Source: Streptomyces silvae
GTDB taxonomy: Bacteria; Actinomycetota; Actinomycetes; Streptomycetales; Streptomycetaceae
DNA length: 64,000 nt
Direction of reading: 5' to 3'
Assembly (NCBI RefSeq): GCF_016745505.1
Contig: NZ_JAERUC010000197.1
Location: 56,929-120,928 of the forward strand
The position numbers and the translations under genes are program-made. The notes beneath the pieces are model-generated. The model was given only the letters and a program-made list of their open reading frames with translations. It made no database searches and was not told the origin of the DNA. The first letter of the stretch is position 1, and the number at the start of each line of letters is the position of its first letter. Of this stretch, positions 1 to 9,298 are shown piece by piece.

Positions 1-163
1 CTTCGACGACGCGGCCGCCGAGCTGGCCGCGCACTTCGCGCTCGCGCTGGACCAGGACATGGAGTCCGTCGCCGGTGCGCTGGTGCGGTACGCGAAGCGG
101 GCCACGCCCGGCACCGACGACATCGCGCTGCTGCTGATCAACGCGCTGCTGACGGACGGCTGA
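1..163 (+). CDS. C-terminal end of a PP2C/SpoIIE-like phosphatase (partial)
   Basis: The window opens inside a reading frame whose first full codon is at position 2 and which ends at TGA 161-163, giving 53 residues. The tail contains TPGTDDIALLLI, which resembles the conserved C-terminal metal-binding aspartate region (DDxALLxx) of SpoIIE/PP2C-type serine phosphatases common in Streptomyces sensor and anti-sigma circuits. The catalytic core and any GAF/PAS sensor lie outside the window, so the assignment rests on one motif. A strong terminator hairpin follows at once. Confidence 0.5.
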   Translation, partial: FDDAAAELAAHFALALDQDMESVAGALVRYAKRATPGTDDIALLLINALLTDG

Positions 164-189
164 CGACGCGGGCCGGGGAGCGTGGAGAG

Positions 190-232
190 CCCTGGGGTGC
201 CGAGGCGGTGGGGTGTCATCGGCACCCCAGGG
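190..232 (+). terminator. Rho-independent-like hairpin after the first gene
   Basis: A perfect 14-bp inverted repeat (CCCTGGGGTGCCGA at 190-203 and its complement at 219-232) encloses a 15-nt loop. There is no U tract, as is usual in Streptomyces. It lies between the end of the partial gene and the convergent cellulase gene and may act on both strands. Confidence 0.75.
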
Positions 233-279
233 CGGTCAGGGGGCGGTCCTCGGACGGCCAGGGGTGGCCCGGGGCGGGT

Positions 280-1638
280 TCAGCCGCCGTAGAGGTCGTT
301 CAGGCTGATGCCGGTGGTGCTGCCCGCGCCGCCGAGCCGGACCTCGTGGTCGAGACCGACGAACTTCCCGCCGGACTGCCAGAGAGCGGGCTTGAGCACG
401 GCGTACTTGGCCTCGTCCCAGGTCGCCCAGTCGTAGCCCAGCAGGCCGCCGGTGTCACCGGAGTTGGGGTTCAGGCACCAGAAGGTGTGGTGGATGCCGT
501 TCTCCACCATCAGATCGCGCAGGGCGGTCATCCACTTCTCGTTGGGGCCGCCGTCGAGGTGGCCGCCCCATTCCCCGACGAAGAGCGGCGCGGTGCCGTC
601 CTTGTGCAGGTAGAGCCAGTTGGGGTCCCAGACGTCGCGCTCCAGCGTGGTGCGGTCCCACTCCCCCTCGAACCAGGGCTGCTGGTACACCAGCGGTCCG
701 TAGTCGTGCGGGGAGTAGACGAGCTGGTCCTGCTGCGCGCCGAGGTCGACCGGGTGGTCCTTCGCCCCGCGCAGGTTCCCGCCCCACCACATGCCGTGGT
801 AGTCGGCCGCCGAGGTGGAGGACCAGTCCGTCCCGTCCTTGGGGTAGATCTCGACGCCCTCGCACATGACCAGGACGTGCGGGTTGACGGCGAGGATGCG
901 CTTCCCCGCGGTCTCACAGGTGTACTTGAAGTTGTCCTGGTCGGTGGAGCCGTCCCACTTGGCCCGGGGGCTGTCGGACTGCTTGCCGTGGGGCTCGTTC
1001 TTGACGTCCATCGCCACCAGGGTGTCGTTCGCCCGGTAGCGGGCGGTCACCCACTCCCAGGCGGAGTAGAACTGCTCGGTGGTGATCGTGCCCTTCCACC
1101 ACACGGGGTGGATGTGGCCGGAGTTGTCGGCCTCCGCGCTGTGGACGTCGAGCATCACCTTGATGCCGTACTTCTCGGCCACCCCCAGGAAGGCGTCGAA
1201 GACCCCCAGGGTCGTCAGGCCCTCCAGCTCCGGGTTGGCCCAGGTGTTGACCGCGCTGGAGGGCGCCGCCTGGCCGTTCTTCCACTCCAGAAGCAGCTGG
1301 GTGGAGATCGGCACCCGGACGATGTTGATGCCGCGCTCCGCCATCTGCCGGGTGACCGTGTCCAGGTTGGCGGACCACAGGCCGTGGAAGACCCGCTCGG
1401 TCGCGTTGAAGCCGAACCAGTTGGCGCCGGTGAGCCAGACCCGCTCGCCCTGCTCGTCGACGATCCGGTTGCCCTCGGTGTGCAGCCAGTCCGTGCTGGC
1501 GCCGGCGGCGGGTGCCACCGCGTCCCGCGCTCCCACGGCCTGTGCGGAGCCCGTGCCGGACAGCGTCATCAGGAGGGCGGTCGCGGTGACGGCGGCGGCC
1601 GTCGCCCTGGCCAGCCGTTTTCTCATCCGTGGCTTCAT
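280..1638 (-). CDS. secreted glycoside hydrolase family 5 cellulase
   Basis: A secreted beta-1,4-glucanase-type enzyme of 452 residues. The N terminus has a basic start (MKPRMRKRLAR) and a hydrophobic stretch ending near the Ala-rich site at residues 30-35, a Sec signal peptide. The GH5 core shows the acid/base Glu215 in KNEPHG and the nucleophile Glu356 in FVGEWGG, with VMLDVHS near residues 162-167. No carbohydrate-binding module or linker follows, so it is a catalytic-domain-only form. A perfect CebR operator lies upstream, so induction by cello-oligosaccharides is expected. The subfamily and exact substrate (cellulose, mixed-linkage glucan or mannan) cannot be fixed from motifs. Confidence 0.88.
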   Translation of the reverse strand: MKPRMRKRLARATAAAVTATALLMTLSGTGSAQAVGARDAVAPAAGASTDWLHTEGNRIVDEQGERVWLTGANWFGFNATERVFHGLWSANLDTVTRQMAERGINIVRVPISTQLLLEWKNGQAAPSSAVNTWANPELEGLTTLGVFDAFLGVAEKYGIKVMLDVHSAEADNSGHIHPVWWKGTITTEQFYSAWEWVTARYRANDTLVAMDVKNEPHGKQSDSPRAKWDGSTDQDNFKYTCETAGKRILAVNPHVLVMCEGVEIYPKDGTDWSSTSAADYHGMWWGGNLRGAKDHPVDLGAQQDQLVYSPHDYGPLVYQQPWFEGEWDRTTLERDVWDPNWLYLHKDGTAPLFVGEWGGHLDGGPNEKWMTALRDLMVENGIHHTFWCLNPNSGDTGGLLGYDWATWDEAKYAVLKPALWQSGGKFVGLDHEVRLGGAGSTTGISLNDLYGG

Positions 1639-1678
1639 CCGTTGTCGCCTTTCATGGGGGTGAGGCGGGCAGCGAAGG

Positions 1679-1692
1679 TGGGAGCGCTCCCA
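1679..1692. promoter_or_regulatory. CebR operator (perfect 14-bp palindrome)
   Basis: TGGGAGCGCTCCCA is the canonical site of the LacI-family cellobiose regulator CebR of Streptomyces. It lies 41 bp before the start of the GH5 gene. On the minus strand a TTGACA box at 1735-1730 sits about 40 nt upstream of the operator, so the site would cover the transcription start region and block initiation until cellobiose or cellotriose binds CebR. Confidence 0.9.
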
Positions 1693-1833
1693 TACCGTTG
1701 GTCACATGAAGCCAGCGCGGCGGATCGCCTGTCAATGGGCATGACAAGCTTCACTTCTTGAAGGCGTATGCCCCGTGGAGGCGCTCAGCATTCCCGCAGC
1801 TGAGTCATTAATTTGAGCGATGAAGACGAAATC

Positions 1834-1862
1834 TTGCGCAGCACCGTGGACTTCTTTACGGC
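1834..1862 (+). promoter_or_regulatory. possible sigma-HrdB-type promoter of the beta-helix glucanase gene
   Basis: TTGCGC at 1834-1839 and TACGGC at 1857-1862 are separated by 17 nt, 59 bp before the chosen GTG start. The match is moderate. The flanking segment 1740-1870 is distinctly AT-richer than the coding DNA around it, which fits an intergenic promoter region. Confidence 0.35.
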
Positions 1863-1921
1863 AGTGCTCCTAGCCTGTGGGACGTCCGAAGAGCCCCTCG
1901 AGCCGCAAGGACGACCCACAC

Positions 1922-4297
1922 GTGACCCCACCACTCGCTGGACCACGTCTGCTCAGACGCTCCCTGTCCGCCTCCCTCTCCCTCGCACTCGTCGCCGCGG
2001 GCACCGCGGCGGCGGTGGTGCTGGCCGGTGCTCCGCCCGCGCAGGCCGCGGCGGTCCCCGCGCCGTCGCCGGTCGGGATATCCGGCCGGGGCGCCACCGT
2101 CCCGTTCAAGGAACAGGAAGCCGAGTACGCCGCCACCAACGGCACCCTGATCGGCCCCGACCGCCTGTACGGCGCGCTGCCCTCCGAGGCGTCGGGCCGG
2201 CAGGCGGTGACCCTCGACGCCGTCGGTGAGTACGTCGAGTTCACGCTCACCGCCCCGGCGAACGCCATGACCTTCCGCTACTCGCTGCCGGACAACGCGG
2301 CCGGGACGGGCCGGGACGCCTCTCTCGACCTGCGGGTCGGCGGCACCTCGCTCAAGAGCGTGCCGGTGACCTCGAAGTACGGCTGGTACTACGGGGGTTA
2401 CCCCTTCAACAACAACCCGGGCGACACCGACCCGCACCACTTCTACGACGAGACCCGCACCCTGTTCGGGTCGACCCTGGCGGCCGGTACGAAGGTCAGG
2501 CTCCAGGTCACCTCCACCGCCGGCTCACCGTCGTTCACCATCGACCTGGCCGACTTCGAGCAGGTCGGCGCCCCGGTCGGCAAGCCGTCCGGCGCGCTGG
2601 ACGTGGTGGGTGACTTCGGTGCCGACCCGACCGGCGCCGCCGACTCCACCGCGAAGATCCAGGCCGCGGTCGACGCCGGCCGCACCCAGGGCAAGGAGGT
2701 GTACATCCCGCAGGGCACGTTCAAGGTGCAGGACCACATCGTCGTCGACAAGGTGACCCTGCGCGGCGCCGGGCCCTGGTACAGCGTGCTGACCGGGCGC
2801 CACCCCACGGACCGCAGCAAGGCGGTCGGCGTGTACGGGAAGTACGCGGCGCAGGGCGGCAGCAGCAACGTCACGCTCAAGGACTTCGCCATCATCGGCG
2901 ACATCCGTGAGCGGGTGGACAACGACCAGGTCAACGCCATCGGCGGGGCCATGTCCCACTCGGTCGTCGACAACGTCTGGATGCAGCACACCAAGTGCGG
3001 TGCCTGGATGGACGGCCCGATGGACGACTTCACCATCAGGAACAGCCGCATCCTGGACCAGACGGCCGACGGGGTGAACTTCCACTACGGCGTCACCAAC
3101 TCCACGGTGACCAACACCTTCGTCCGTAACACCGGCGACGACGGTCTGGCCATGTGGGCGGAGAACGTCCCGAACGTCAAGAACGCGTTCACCTTCAACA
3201 CGGTGATCCTGCCGATCCTCGCCAACAACATCGTCACCTACGGCGGCAAGGACATCACGATCTCCGACAACGTCATGTCGGACACCGTCACCAACGGCGG
3301 CGGGCTGCACATCGCCAACCGCTATCCGGGCGTCAACTCCGGTCAGGGCACGGCTGTCTCCGGAACGCACACCGCAGCCCGCAACACCCTGATCCGTACC
3401 GGGAACAACGACTTCAACTGGCGCTTCGGCGTCGGCGCGATCTGGTTCAGCGGGCTCAACGAACCGATCAGCGGCGCCACCATCAACATCACCGACAGCG
3501 AGATCCTGGACAGCTCCTACGCCGCGATCCATCTGATCGAGGGCGCGACCAACGGGCTGCACTTCGAGAACATCAAGATCGACGGCGCCGGTACGTACGC
3601 GCTGCAGATCCAGGCCCCGGGCACGGCCTCGTTCGAGAAGGTCGTCGCCACCCACATCGCCCAGTCCAACCCGATCCACAACTGCGTGGGCAGCGGCTTC
3701 CAGATCACCCGGGGCGCGGGCAACTCCGGCTGGTACGCGGACCCGCCCGCCTGCACGGGGGTCTGGCCCGACCCGGTGTGGACCAACGGCGGGGTCCCCG
3801 GAGGCGGCGGGCCCACCGGACCGACCGACCCGACCGATCCCACGGACCCGACGGACCCGACGGACCCGCCCGAGGAGACGGGCAACCTCGCCCGGGGCAG
3901 GACCGTCACCGAGACGAGCCACGCCGACGTGTACGGCGCCGGCAACGTGGTGGACGGCAACGCGAGCAGCTACTGGGAGAGCCGTAACAACGCCTTCCCG
4001 CAGTCCGTCACCGTGGACCTGGGTGCCGCGAAGGCGGTGAAGCGGCTGGTGCTGAAGCTCCCTCCGGCCGCCGCCTGGGCGACCCGGACGCAGACGGTCG
4101 GCGTGACGGGCAGTACCGACAACTCCGCGTACAGCACGCTGAAGGCGCCGGCGGGCTACACCTTCAACCCGTCGAGCGGCAACACGGCGACGGTGACGCT
4201 GACGGGGACACCGGTCCGCTACCTGCGGCTGACGTTCACCGCGAACACCGGCTGGCCCGCGGGCCAGTTGTCCGAGCTGGAGGCCTACACCAGCTGA
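1922..4297 (+). CDS. secreted GH87-like (alpha-1,3-glucanase/mycodextranase-type) beta-helix enzyme with discoidin domain
   Basis: About 791 residues. The GTG at 1922 is chosen because AAGG stands 11 nt upstream and the protein then opens with an Arg-rich signal peptide; an in-frame GTG at 1877 has no such site. Domain order: signal peptide to about residue 45; a CBM35/CBM6-like beta-sandwich (about 55-220); a right-handed beta-helix (about 225-620) with ADGVNFHYG and NTGDDGLAMW, aspartate motifs typical of GH87 and GH28-related enzymes; a (TDP)n linker; and a C-terminal F5/8-type (CBM32-like) domain. Likely role: hydrolysis of fungal or bacterial alpha-1,3-glucan. The substrate is inferred from family resemblance. 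Confidence 0.75.
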   Translation: MTPPLAGPRLLRRSLSASLSLALVAAGTAAAVVLAGAPPAQAAAVPAPSPVGISGRGATVPFKEQEAEYAATNGTLIGPDRLYGALPSEASGRQAVTLDAVGEYVEFTLTAPANAMTFRYSLPDNAAGTGRDASLDLRVGGTSLKSVPVTSKYGWYYGGYPFNNNPGDTDPHHFYDETRTLFGSTLAAGTKVRLQVTSTAGSPSFTIDLADFEQVGAPVGKPSGALDVVGDFGADPTGAADSTAKIQAAVDAGRTQGKEVYIPQGTFKVQDHIVVDKVTLRGAGPWYSVLTGRHPTDRSKAVGVYGKYAAQGGSSNVTLKDFAIIGDIRERVDNDQVNAIGGAMSHSVVDNVWMQHTKCGAWMDGPMDDFTIRNSRILDQTADGVNFHYGVTNSTVTNTFVRNTGDDGLAMWAENVPNVKNAFTFNTVILPILANNIVTYGGKDITISDNVMSDTVTNGGGLHIANRYPGVNSGQGTAVSGTHTAARNTLIRTGNNDFNWRFGVGAIWFSGLNEPISGATINITDSEILDSSYAAIHLIEGATNGLHFENIKIDGAGTYALQIQAPGTASFEKVVATHIAQSNPIHNCVGSGFQITRGAGNSGWYADPPACTGVWPDPVWTNGGVPGGGGPTGPTDPTDPTDPTDPTDPPEETGNLARGRTVTETSHADVYGAGNVVDGNASSYWESRNNAFPQSVTVDLGAAKAVKRLVLKLPPAAAWATRTQTVGVTGSTDNSAYSTLKAPAGYTFNPSSGNTATVTLTGTPVRYLRLTFTANTGWPAGQLSELEAYTS

Positions 4298-4309
4298 CCG
4301 CGCGCATGA

Positions 4310-4342
4310 CGACGGGCCCGGCCCCCACGGCCGGGCCCGTCG
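4310..4342. terminator. bidirectional terminator between convergent genes
   Basis: CGACGGGCCCGGCC at 4310-4323 pairs perfectly with 4329-4342 around a 5-nt loop. It separates the glucanase gene (plus) from the liv-type operon (minus) and is symmetrical enough to serve both. Confidence 0.8.
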
Positions 4343-4356
4343 CTGTGCGGGGAGGG

Positions 4357-5610
4357 TCAGGGCTTGAGCGTGAAGGACTCGGCGGCCGGGGCCACTTCGG
4401 CCGGGCGGACCACCTTGAGGCCGCCCGGGGTCTTGGCGTCCGGCTTCATGACGACGGTCTGCCGGGTGGACGGCGCGGCCGGGTCGGTGAAGTCGTGCGC
4501 GATCCCGAAGTCGGCGCCGAAGTCCTTGATGGTGAGCAGGGCCTTGTCGACACCCTCACGGGTGAGGTCCTTGGACGCGCAGGCCTTCTTCAGCGCCTCG
4601 CCGAACACGGACGCCGCGTTGTACCCGGCGATGACGCCGTTGTCGAGGCCGTCCTTGGGGTACTGCGCCGCGTACGCCTCGGCGAGCTTCGCCGGGCCTT
4701 CCGCCGCGTCACCGATAGGCAGGGTGGAGGCGCCGATGTAATAGTCCTTCTGCAGGGCCGCGCCCGCCTGGGTCGCCAGGAGCTGCGGGGCGTACGCCGA
4801 GTTGTTGCCGACGACCGGGACCTTGAAGCCGGTGGCCGCGGCGACGCCGACCAGGGAGGCCGCCTGGCGCGGTCCCGCGCTGATGACGACCGCCTTCACG
4901 CCGGCCTGCTTGAGCGCGGAGACCTGGGCGGTCATGTCGTTGTCGGTCGGCTTGATCTTCTGCTCGACGACGGTGAGGCCCGCCTCCTTCGCCGCGTGCT
5001 TGGAGCCGGCCAGGGCGTTCTCGCCGTAGTCGCCCTCGAAGTAGACGTGACCGATCTTGTCGCCCTTGGCGATGCGCTTCCCGTCGAGCAGGAAGTCGAT
5101 CAGGTTGATCGTCTCGACGTCGTACGTGGCCCCGATGACGCGTACGTACTTGGATCCGACCAGGTTCGCCGACCATGCCTGGGGCAGGACGATGCCCTTG
5201 TCCTGGCCGTCGATGCGCGACTCGACGGCGGAGACGAACGGGGAGCCGATGAACTGGGTGAAGCCGAGCACGTCCGGTTCGAGCTCGGTGTAGGCGCCGA
5301 TCGCCTTCTGCGGGTCGTATCCGTGGTCGCGGACGGCCAGTTCGATCTGCCGGTCGCAGATGCCGCCGGCCTTGTTGGTCTCCTTCACCCAGAGCTGCTG
5401 GGCCTGGGTGACGCTCTTGCCGAGCGAGGCGTACACCCCGGTCATGTCGGTCAGCGCGCCGAGGGTGATCTTCGAGTCGGTGACGCCCTCCCCGGTCTTC
5501 ACGCCGTTCTTGTCCGCGGCGCCGTCGTCCGACGACTTCGCCTTCTCGCTGCATCCCGCGAGGGTGAGGGTGAGAGCCGCGACGACGGCTCCGACAACAC
5601 GTAGCTTCAT
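4357..5610 (-). CDS. livK: branched-chain amino-acid type ABC transporter substrate-binding lipoprotein
   Basis: A periplasmic-binding-type lipoprotein (417 residues) of the Leu/Ile/Val-binding Peripla_BP_6 family. The signal peptide ends in a lipobox with Cys near residue 20 (TLAGCSEK). The mature part starts with KITLGALTDMTGVYASLGK, the usual opening of this family. GGGGAG lies 5 nt before the ATG. It is the last gene of the operon and its start overlaps the stop of the permease gene by 4 bp. The ligand may be a branched-chain amino acid, amide, urea or aromatic compound; the family name does not settle it. Confidence 0.88.
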   Translation of the reverse strand: MKLRVVGAVVAALTLTLAGCSEKAKSSDDGAADKNGVKTGEGVTDSKITLGALTDMTGVYASLGKSVTQAQQLWVKETNKAGGICDRQIELAVRDHGYDPQKAIGAYTELEPDVLGFTQFIGSPFVSAVESRIDGQDKGIVLPQAWSANLVGSKYVRVIGATYDVETINLIDFLLDGKRIAKGDKIGHVYFEGDYGENALAGSKHAAKEAGLTVVEQKIKPTDNDMTAQVSALKQAGVKAVVISAGPRQAASLVGVAAATGFKVPVVGNNSAYAPQLLATQAGAALQKDYYIGASTLPIGDAAEGPAKLAEAYAAQYPKDGLDNGVIAGYNAASVFGEALKKACASKDLTREGVDKALLTIKDFGADFGIAHDFTDPAAPSTRQTVVMKPDAKTPGGLKVVRPAEVAPAAESFTLKP

Positions 5611-6719
5611 TTCTTCTTCTCCCCTGGATTCTTCAGACGTGCAAGGCCGCCGGGCAGGAACAGGACGACCGCGACGACCGCGGCGCCGTACAGATAGCGG
5701 GACGCCTCGCCCGGTGCGATGCCGCCCGTGCCGGGGGCGGACACCAGGGGGAGGGAGTCGCTGTAGTGGGTGAGCACCTGCGGGAGCAGCGAGACGAACG
5801 CGGCGCCGATGACGGCTCCCGCGACGCTGCCGAGCCCGCCGATGACGATCATGGCGAGGTATTCGAGGGACAGGATCATGCCGAAGTACTCGGGCACGGT
5901 CCGCTGGAAGACCAGTGCGAGCAGGACGCCCGCGAGGCCCGCGTACATCGAGGACAGGACGAAGACACCGGCCCGGTACCTGGCGACCGGCACGCCCATC
6001 ACACCGGCTGCGATCCGGTGGTCCCGGATGGCGTTGAGTGCCCGGCCGGGCCTGCCGCGCAGCACCCCGCGGGCGAAGAGCCCGCCGGCCAGCAGGGCCG
6101 CCAGCCCCAGGTACCAGAGCTTCTCGGACGACTGGAAGGGCACGGCGGCGACGACCACTTCGGCGTCGTCGAAGGTGAGGCCGAAGAGGGAGAGGGGCGG
6201 CACCGGGCGGCCGTTGAAGCCGCCGGTGAGCGAGTCCGCGTTGAACAGCACGTGCTGGCCGATGAAGATCAGCGCGAGCGTGGCGATGCCGAGGTAGGCG
6301 CCGCTCAGCCGCCCCGCGATGGGGCTGAAGAGTCCGCCGGCCGCGCCCGCCAGGAGGACGGCGAGGACGGCCGCGAGCCAGGTGGGCAGGCCGAGGCCGG
6401 TGAGGGCGTGGCCGTTCTCCGTACCGCTCTCCCCCGCCAGGATGCAGTAGCCGTACGCGCCGACCGCGAGGAAGAAGGCGTGGCCCATGGAGAGCTGGCC
6501 GGTGGAGCCGGTGAGGAGGTTGAGCCCGATGGCCCCGATCGCGGCGGCCATGGCGAAGAGTCCGGCCTGGAGCCAGAACCGGTCCAGGTAGAACGGGAAG
6601 AGGAGGAGCAGCACCGAGCCGGTGAGCCAGAGGTAGGGGGCGGGCCGGCGCAGCCGGTCGGTGAACGGCGTTGCGGTGGCGGGTGCGGCCGCCGGGGCGT
6701 CCTTGACGGCTTCAGACAC
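5607..6719 (-). CDS. livM: ABC transporter permease, LivM type
   Basis: A 370-residue membrane permease of the branched-chain amino-acid transporter family. Hydrophobic helices start near residue 30, and the sequence contains NLLTGSTGQLSMGHAFFLAVGA, characteristic of LivM, in the N-terminal half. The C-terminal loop GGLGSVAGAVIGAAF is the family's cytoplasmic coupling region. It overlaps livH by 8 bp and livK by 4 bp, so translation is coupled. Confidence 0.88.
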   Translation of the reverse strand: MSEAVKDAPAAAPATATPFTDRLRRPAPYLWLTGSVLLLLFPFYLDRFWLQAGLFAMAAAIGAIGLNLLTGSTGQLSMGHAFFLAVGAYGYCILAGESGTENGHALTGLGLPTWLAAVLAVLLAGAAGGLFSPIAGRLSGAYLGIATLALIFIGQHVLFNADSLTGGFNGRPVPPLSLFGLTFDDAEVVVAAVPFQSSEKLWYLGLAALLAGGLFARGVLRGRPGRALNAIRDHRIAAGVMGVPVARYRAGVFVLSSMYAGLAGVLLALVFQRTVPEYFGMILSLEYLAMIVIGGLGSVAGAVIGAAFVSLLPQVLTHYSDSLPLVSAPGTGGIAPGEASRYLYGAAVVAVVLFLPGGLARLKNPGEKKK

Positions 6720-7602
6720 GGGACAGCTCCTTCGTACCGAAGAGGCCCGCCGGCCGGACGAGCAGGACGACCACCATCACCAGGTACGGGGCGAGGTCGC
6801 CGATGCCGCGTCCGAGGAAGGAGAGGTCGCTCTGGTAGCCGGTGGCGAGTGACTCGGTGACTCCGACGACGAGTCCCCCGACGAGTGCCCCGGTCGTCGA
6901 GTCGAGGCCGCCGAGGATCGCGGCGGGGAACGCCTTGAGCGCGGCGAGCGAGGTGGCGCGTTCCAGGCCGGGGGTCGGGAACACGGTGAGGAAGAGCGCG
7001 GCGACGGCGGCGAGGGCTCCGGCGACCGCCCAGGCGGAGAGGGAGACCCGGCCGAGCCGGATGCCCATGAGCGCGGCGGTCTGCGGGTTCTCGGCGGCGG
7101 CCCGCATGGAGACGCCCCACGAGGTGAAGCGGAAGGCGAGCAGGAACACCGTGATGAGCAGTCCCGCGACGAGGAACGCCGCGATGCGGGTCTCGGCGAG
7201 GGTGACGCCCCCGATGGTGACGACGTCGTCGCCCCAGGGGTCGCCGAGCGAGAGCACGTCCGTGCCCATGCGGCGGGTGAGTTCGGTGGTGAGGAGGATG
7301 TCGACGCCGATGGTGACGATGGCCAGGACGCTCTGGTCGCTGCCCCGGTAGCGGCGCATCACGAAGAACTCGACCGCCGAGCCGACGACGGCGGCGCCCG
7401 CGATCCCGACGGCGAGCGCGGGCCAGAACCCGATGTCGTCGTGGAGCACGGCGGTGACGTAACCGCCGGCCAGGAGCAGCGAGGCGTGGGCGAAGTTGAC
7501 GACCTCGGTCGCCTTGAAGATGACGACGAAGCCCAGGGCGATCAGTGCGTAGACCGAGCCGATGGACAGGCCGCCGAGGAGGAGTTCGATGAAGGTGGTC
7601 AT
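6712..7602 (-). CDS. livH: ABC transporter permease, LivH type
   Basis: A 296-residue permease with about eight hydrophobic segments. GLSIGSVYALIALGFVVIFK at residues 10-29 and VVNFAHAS just after it are the LivH signature. The loop KAFPAAILGGLDSTTGALVGG is the conserved cytoplasmic segment. It pairs with LivM to form the translocation channel. It overlaps livG by 4 bp. Confidence 0.9.
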   Translation of the reverse strand: MTTFIELLLGGLSIGSVYALIALGFVVIFKATEVVNFAHASLLLAGGYVTAVLHDDIGFWPALAVGIAGAAVVGSAVEFFVMRRYRGSDQSVLAIVTIGVDILLTTELTRRMGTDVLSLGDPWGDDVVTIGGVTLAETRIAAFLVAGLLITVFLLAFRFTSWGVSMRAAAENPQTAALMGIRLGRVSLSAWAVAGALAAVAALFLTVFPTPGLERATSLAALKAFPAAILGGLDSTTGALVGGLVVGVTESLATGYQSDLSFLGRGIGDLAPYLVMVVVLLVRPAGLFGTKELSRV

Positions 7603-8384
7603 TCCTGTGCCCCCAGGTAGGCCTGCACGACGGCCGGGTCGTTCTGCACCTCGGCGGGCGTGCCACCCGCGATCCTGCGTCCGAAGTCGAGTACGGTCAC
7701 GGCGTCCGCGAGCCGCATCACCACCCCCATGTCGTGTTCGACCATGACGATCGAGATGCCGAGGCTGTCGCGCACTCCGGCGACGACGGCGGCGGTGCGC
7801 CGGCGCTCCTCGGCGGTCATCCCGGCGATGGGTTCGTCCAGGAGGAGGACCTCGGGTTCCATGCAGAGGGCGCGGCCGAGCTCGACGAGCTTCTGCTTCC
7901 CGTACGGGAGGGCGCCTGCGGGGAAGTCGAGTTCCTTGTCCAGTCCGATGAACTCGGCTATCTCCCTGACGCGTTCGAGGTGCCGCCGTGCCTCGCGGGT
8001 CGCGGAGGGCAGCCTGAGGCCGGAGGCGACGAATCCGGCGCGGGTGAGCCGGTGCCGTCCGAGCATGAGGCTCTCGGCGACGGTGGCGTGCGGGGGCAGG
8101 GCCAGGTTCTGGAAGGTGCGGGCGACGCCGAGGCCGGCGATGGTGTGCGGGGCGAGGCCGGTGAGTTCGGTGGCTCCCAGGTGCACGCTGCCCGAGGTGG
8201 CGCGGTAGACACCGGAGAGCACGTTGAACGTGGTGGACTTCCCCGCGCCGTTGGGCCCGATGACGGCGTGCACGCTGCCCGGCTCGACGGTGAAGGAGAC
8301 CGCGTCGAGGGCGGTGAGTCCGGCGAAGCGCACGGTCACGTCGCGCACGGTGAGCGGGGCCGGGGCGGCCGTCACGCGGACCAC
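7599..8384 (-). CDS. livG: ABC transporter ATP-binding protein, LivG type
   Basis: A 261-residue ATPase. Walker A GPNGAGKSTT lies near residues 43-52 and the Walker B segment is LLLDEPIAGM. The signature region is degenerate (YGKQKLVELGRAL in place of LSGGQ), which is normal for LivG. It overlaps the end of livF by 13 bp. Confidence 0.9.
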   Translation of the reverse strand: MVRVTAAPAPLTVRDVTVRFAGLTALDAVSFTVEPGSVHAVIGPNGAGKSTTFNVLSGVYRATSGSVHLGATELTGLAPHTIAGLGVARTFQNLALPPHATVAESLMLGRHRLTRAGFVASGLRLPSATREARRHLERVREIAEFIGLDKELDFPAGALPYGKQKLVELGRALCMEPEVLLLDEPIAGMTAEERRRTAAVVAGVRDSLGISIVMVEHDMGVVMRLADAVTVLDFGRRIAGGTPAEVQNDPAVVQAYLGAQE

Positions 8385-9169
8385 CTGCTCAGGGTACGGG
8401 TGACGCCTTCGGCCCGGGCCGCGTCCTCGGCGGCCGTCTCGTCGACGACCCCGAGGTAGCGGCGGCGTACCTCGTCGGATGCGGCGAGTTCACCGGCCGG
8501 GCCGTCCAGGGCGACCTCGCCGACGTCCAGGACGTACGCCGTGGAGGCGAGCCGCAGCGCGATGGCCGCGTTCTGCTCGACGAGCATGACGGAGGTGCCG
8601 CCCGCGTTGATCTCCTGGACGGTCTCGGCGATCCTGGCCGCCATCAGCGGGGCGAGTCCGAGGGACGGCTCGTCGAGCAGCAGCAGGCGGGGCGCGGCCA
8701 TCAGGGCCCGGCCCATCGCCAGCATCTGCTGCTCACCGCCGGACAGCAGTCCGGCGCGCTGGTGCGCGCGGTCGGCGAGCACGGGGAACAGTTCGTGTAC
8801 GCGCCGGAGGGCCGCGGCCGCTGCCTTGCGCCCGCCGCGTGCCCCGAGTGCGCCCGCCCGCAGATTGTCCGCCACGGTCATCCGGGCGAACACCTGCCGC
8901 CCTTCCGGCACCTGGATCACTCCCGCCGCCACCACCTGGGCGGGACGGAGCCCCTCCAGGGGGCGGCCGTCGAAGCGGATGGTGCCCGTGCCCGTGCCGC
9001 GGTGGAAGCCGAGGGTCCGCGACACGGCCCGCAGCAGCGTGGTCTTGCCGGCGCCGTTGCCGCCGAGTACCGCGGTGATCGCGCCGGCCGGCACGTCGAC
9101 GGAGACGTCGCGCAGTGCCCGTACCGGGCCGTAGCCCACGGACAGTTCGCGGATCTCGAGCGTTGCCAT
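8372..9169 (-). CDS. livF: ABC transporter ATP-binding protein, LivF type
   Basis: A 265-residue ATPase and first gene of the operon. The ATG at 9169 is chosen because a GGAAGGAGGAGG Shine-Dalgarno sequence lies just upstream; the frame stays open further upstream but has no such site. Walker A is GGNGAGKTT (about 37-45), the signature LLSGGEQQMLAMGRAL, and Walker B LLLLDEPSLGL. The gene order F-G-H-M-K, the overlaps and the shared direction make this one transcription unit. Confidence 0.9.
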   Translation of the reverse strand: MATLEIRELSVGYGPVRALRDVSVDVPAGAITAVLGGNGAGKTTLLRAVSRTLGFHRGTGTGTIRFDGRPLEGLRPAQVVAAGVIQVPEGRQVFARMTVADNLRAGALGARGGRKAAAAALRRVHELFPVLADRAHQRAGLLSGGEQQMLAMGRALMAAPRLLLLDEPSLGLAPLMAARIAETVQEINAGGTSVMLVEQNAAIALRLASTAYVLDVGEVALDGPAGELAASDEVRRRYLGVVDETAAEDAARAEGVTRTLSRWSA

Positions 9170-9284
9170 GCGTCCTCCTCCTTCCGACTGGTCGTCGTGG
9201 TGCCACAGACCAGCAGCGGGCACGGCGTGCGTCCACGGCCCCGGGCGCAATCGCTGCGGGTGACCAGTCTTCGAACGGCCCGGT

Positions 9285-9298
9285 TGTGCAGGTGCACA
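9285..9298. promoter_or_regulatory. candidate operator palindrome between liv operon and PucR-like gene
   Basis: TGTGCA-GG-TGCACA is a perfect 6-bp inverted repeat in the 183-bp divergent intergenic region, 55 bp before the PucR-like start and 115 bp before livF. Its position suits a binding site for the adjacent regulator, but no site from this regulator family is known to me with this exact sequence. Confidence 0.45.
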
